Positions 62,706-64,000 of a stretch of DNA of 64,000 nucleotides are shown piece after piece. The notes beneath the pieces were generated by a model, which did not search any database, was not told where the DNA came from, and was given only the letters and a program-made list of their open reading frames with translations. The stretch is taken from the NCBI GenBank assembly GCA_902516345.1, contig CABXYJ010000004.1, positions 1 through 64,000 of the forward strand. The letters are read 5' to 3'. Origin of the DNA: an uncultured Pelagibacteraceae bacterium (GTDB lineage: Bacteria; Pseudomonadota; Alphaproteobacteria; Pelagibacterales; Pelagibacteraceae). Position 1 is the first letter of the stretch, and each line of letters begins with the position of its first letter. A program made the translations under genes and the position numbers.

Positions 62706-64000
62706 CTAAAAACTGTTACTTACAATTATATTCGCCCCATAGTCAGGTATATCACTAAAAAAATTGTATTTAGATGAAATTTTTAAATCGAAAGTATTTA
62801 TTTTTTTTGTAAATTCTAAATTAGTATTACTTGTTTCATCTATTTCTAACGCAATTTTTGTTTCATCAACTGGAACATATCCTAAAGATAAAAAAAACTC
62901 ATTATAGTAACCTTTTCCACTTGCGCCAAATCTCTCAAGGTTTGTTACTATTGACCAACCAGTGACTGTAGTTATATCTAAACCATATCCAATTCTATAA
63001 TTATGTTTTGATTTGTTATTTGCTTTATATTTATAAACGGTACTTTGATTGTTTAGATAATAAAATTCTGTACTAGAAGATGGGCTTAAATCTCCCACAT
63101 ACTCTAATCTCCCATGATGGATTGTTTTTTTTTCTTTCTCCTTTTTTTCTTTATCGAACAGTACTCCAATTGTTGCCATTGCATTTTTAATATTTTGTTC
63201 TTTATAAATTAATGCATCACTAAAACTGTTACCTAGGGTAGTTTTTTCTCTAAAAGCTTTAAGTTTTGTATATCCTAAGTCTAATTTGATACCAGGATTT
63301 AGATTTATTTCTTTATCATGTAATCTTTTTCCAAAATTAACTGACCCATAGATTTGTTGTCCTTCTCTATCTCCTTCAAGAGTATTGCCATAAGTGACTC
63401 TCCTATGGTCAATATCTAATAAACTTAAGCCAATAATCCCATCTGTAAAATAATCATCTTCTCCAATTTTTGTTCCATAAAGAGCTAAACTATAAGAATC
63501 TGTATCTAGTCTTGTACCTTGGCCACCAATATCAATATTATCATTTCCATATTGTAAAACATATCCATACATTACATCTCTATCTTCATCTTTAATCCTA
63601 TCGGCACCAATTGAAATACCATATGTGTGAATATCTCTAGATGAAGTATCTATTGCATGTCTTTTACCTAGACTTATTCTACCCTCACTCCATTGAAACC
63701 AATCATCACTATTATAAGTTCTGTCTTTTTCTTTTTTAGTATTTAAAACACTTACTAATTTAGCAATTCTCTGATTTGTAAACTCTATTTCAGCTTTCAA
63801 ATTTGAAAGATTGTCTTTGTTTTTATGTCTTCTTAACCATTCAGTTCTATGAAACACTGGAAGTATATTATTCCTAATAATTCTTTTAGATAACTCTACA
63901 TTAGCTTCAATGATAGCTTTTACATCAGCATTAGTTGATGCATCAAGACAAGTTATAGTTCCAGCACAATCAACATCGTATTCATAAATCACATCGTCAG
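62706..64000 (-). CDS. Autotransporter-like outer-membrane protein, C-terminal beta-barrel part (5' end beyond window)
   Basis: Open to the right edge on the minus strand (codons GAC GAT precede the GTG called at 63992); alternating beta-strand pattern from WSEGRISLGKRHAIDTSSRDIHTYGISIGADR onward, terminal aromatic ...NIIVSNSF. Confidence 0.75.
   Translation of the reverse strand, partial: DDVIYEYDVDCAGTITCLDASTNADVKAIIEANVELSKRIIRNNILPVFHRTEWLRRHKNKDNLSNLKAEIEFTNQRIAKLVSVLNTKKEKDRTYNSDDWFQWSEGRISLGKRHAIDTSSRDIHTYGISIGADRIKDEDRDVMYGYVLQYGNDNIDIGGQGTRLDTDSYSLALYGTKIGEDDYFTDGIIGLSLLDIDHRRVTYGNTLEGDREGQQIYGSVNFGKRLHDKEINLNPGIKLDLGYTKLKAFREKTTLGNSFSDALIYKEQNIKNAMATIGVLFDKEKKEKEKKTIHHGRLEYVGDLSPSSSTEFYYLNNQSTVYKYKANNKSKHNYRIGYGLDITTVTGWSIVTNLERFGASGKGYYNEFFLSLGYVPVDETKIALEIDETSNTNLEFTKKINTFDLKISSKYNFFSDIPDYGANIIVSNSF

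Noticed and set aside
1-64000. CRISPR array, rRNA operon, prophage or insertion sequence
   Set aside because: No regularly spaced long repeats, no rRNA signatures, no transposase/integrase/phage proteins in any frame examined.

Overview
The window is a very AT-rich, tightly packed bacterial chromosome segment. Its protein sequences and gene order fit a SAR11/Pelagibacterales-type alphaproteobacterium (inferred, not searched). Left part (1-33 kb): core metabolism, comprising pdxJ(partial)-pyrE-rsh-folK-smpB-dapA, a lytic transglycosylase, tRNA-Ser, the sarcosine oxidase operon soxBDAG, an amino-acid-type ABC transporter without an ATPase gene, an SNase, a MATE exporter, trhO, an O-methyltransferase, gatCAB, ruvX-pyrB-pyrC'-plsY-topA, a small secreted protein, ridA, ugd-galU, panC, mgtE, lipB and an RluC-type synthase. 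Right part (33-61.5 kb): one nearly continuous minus-strand run of translation/transcription genes (tRNA-Tyr, tRNA-Gly, tuf, tRNA-Trp, secE, nusG, rplKAJL, rpoBC, str, S10, spc and alpha clusters). The end holds rlmB, tRNA-Thr and the C-terminal part of an autotransporter-like surface protein cut by the window edge. No CRISPR array, rRNA, prophage or transposon was found, and I found no clear novel multi-gene system. The best leads are: a repeated TATTCAATA/palindrome array at the soxB start; an Rsh protein missing the helical/zinc-finger region; a pseudo-dihydroorotase; structured RNA candidates before rpsL, rpoB and tRNA-Tyr; a small secreted Cys-containing protein after topA; the autotransporter abutting tRNA-Thr; and many convergent gene junctions with no room for a terminator.
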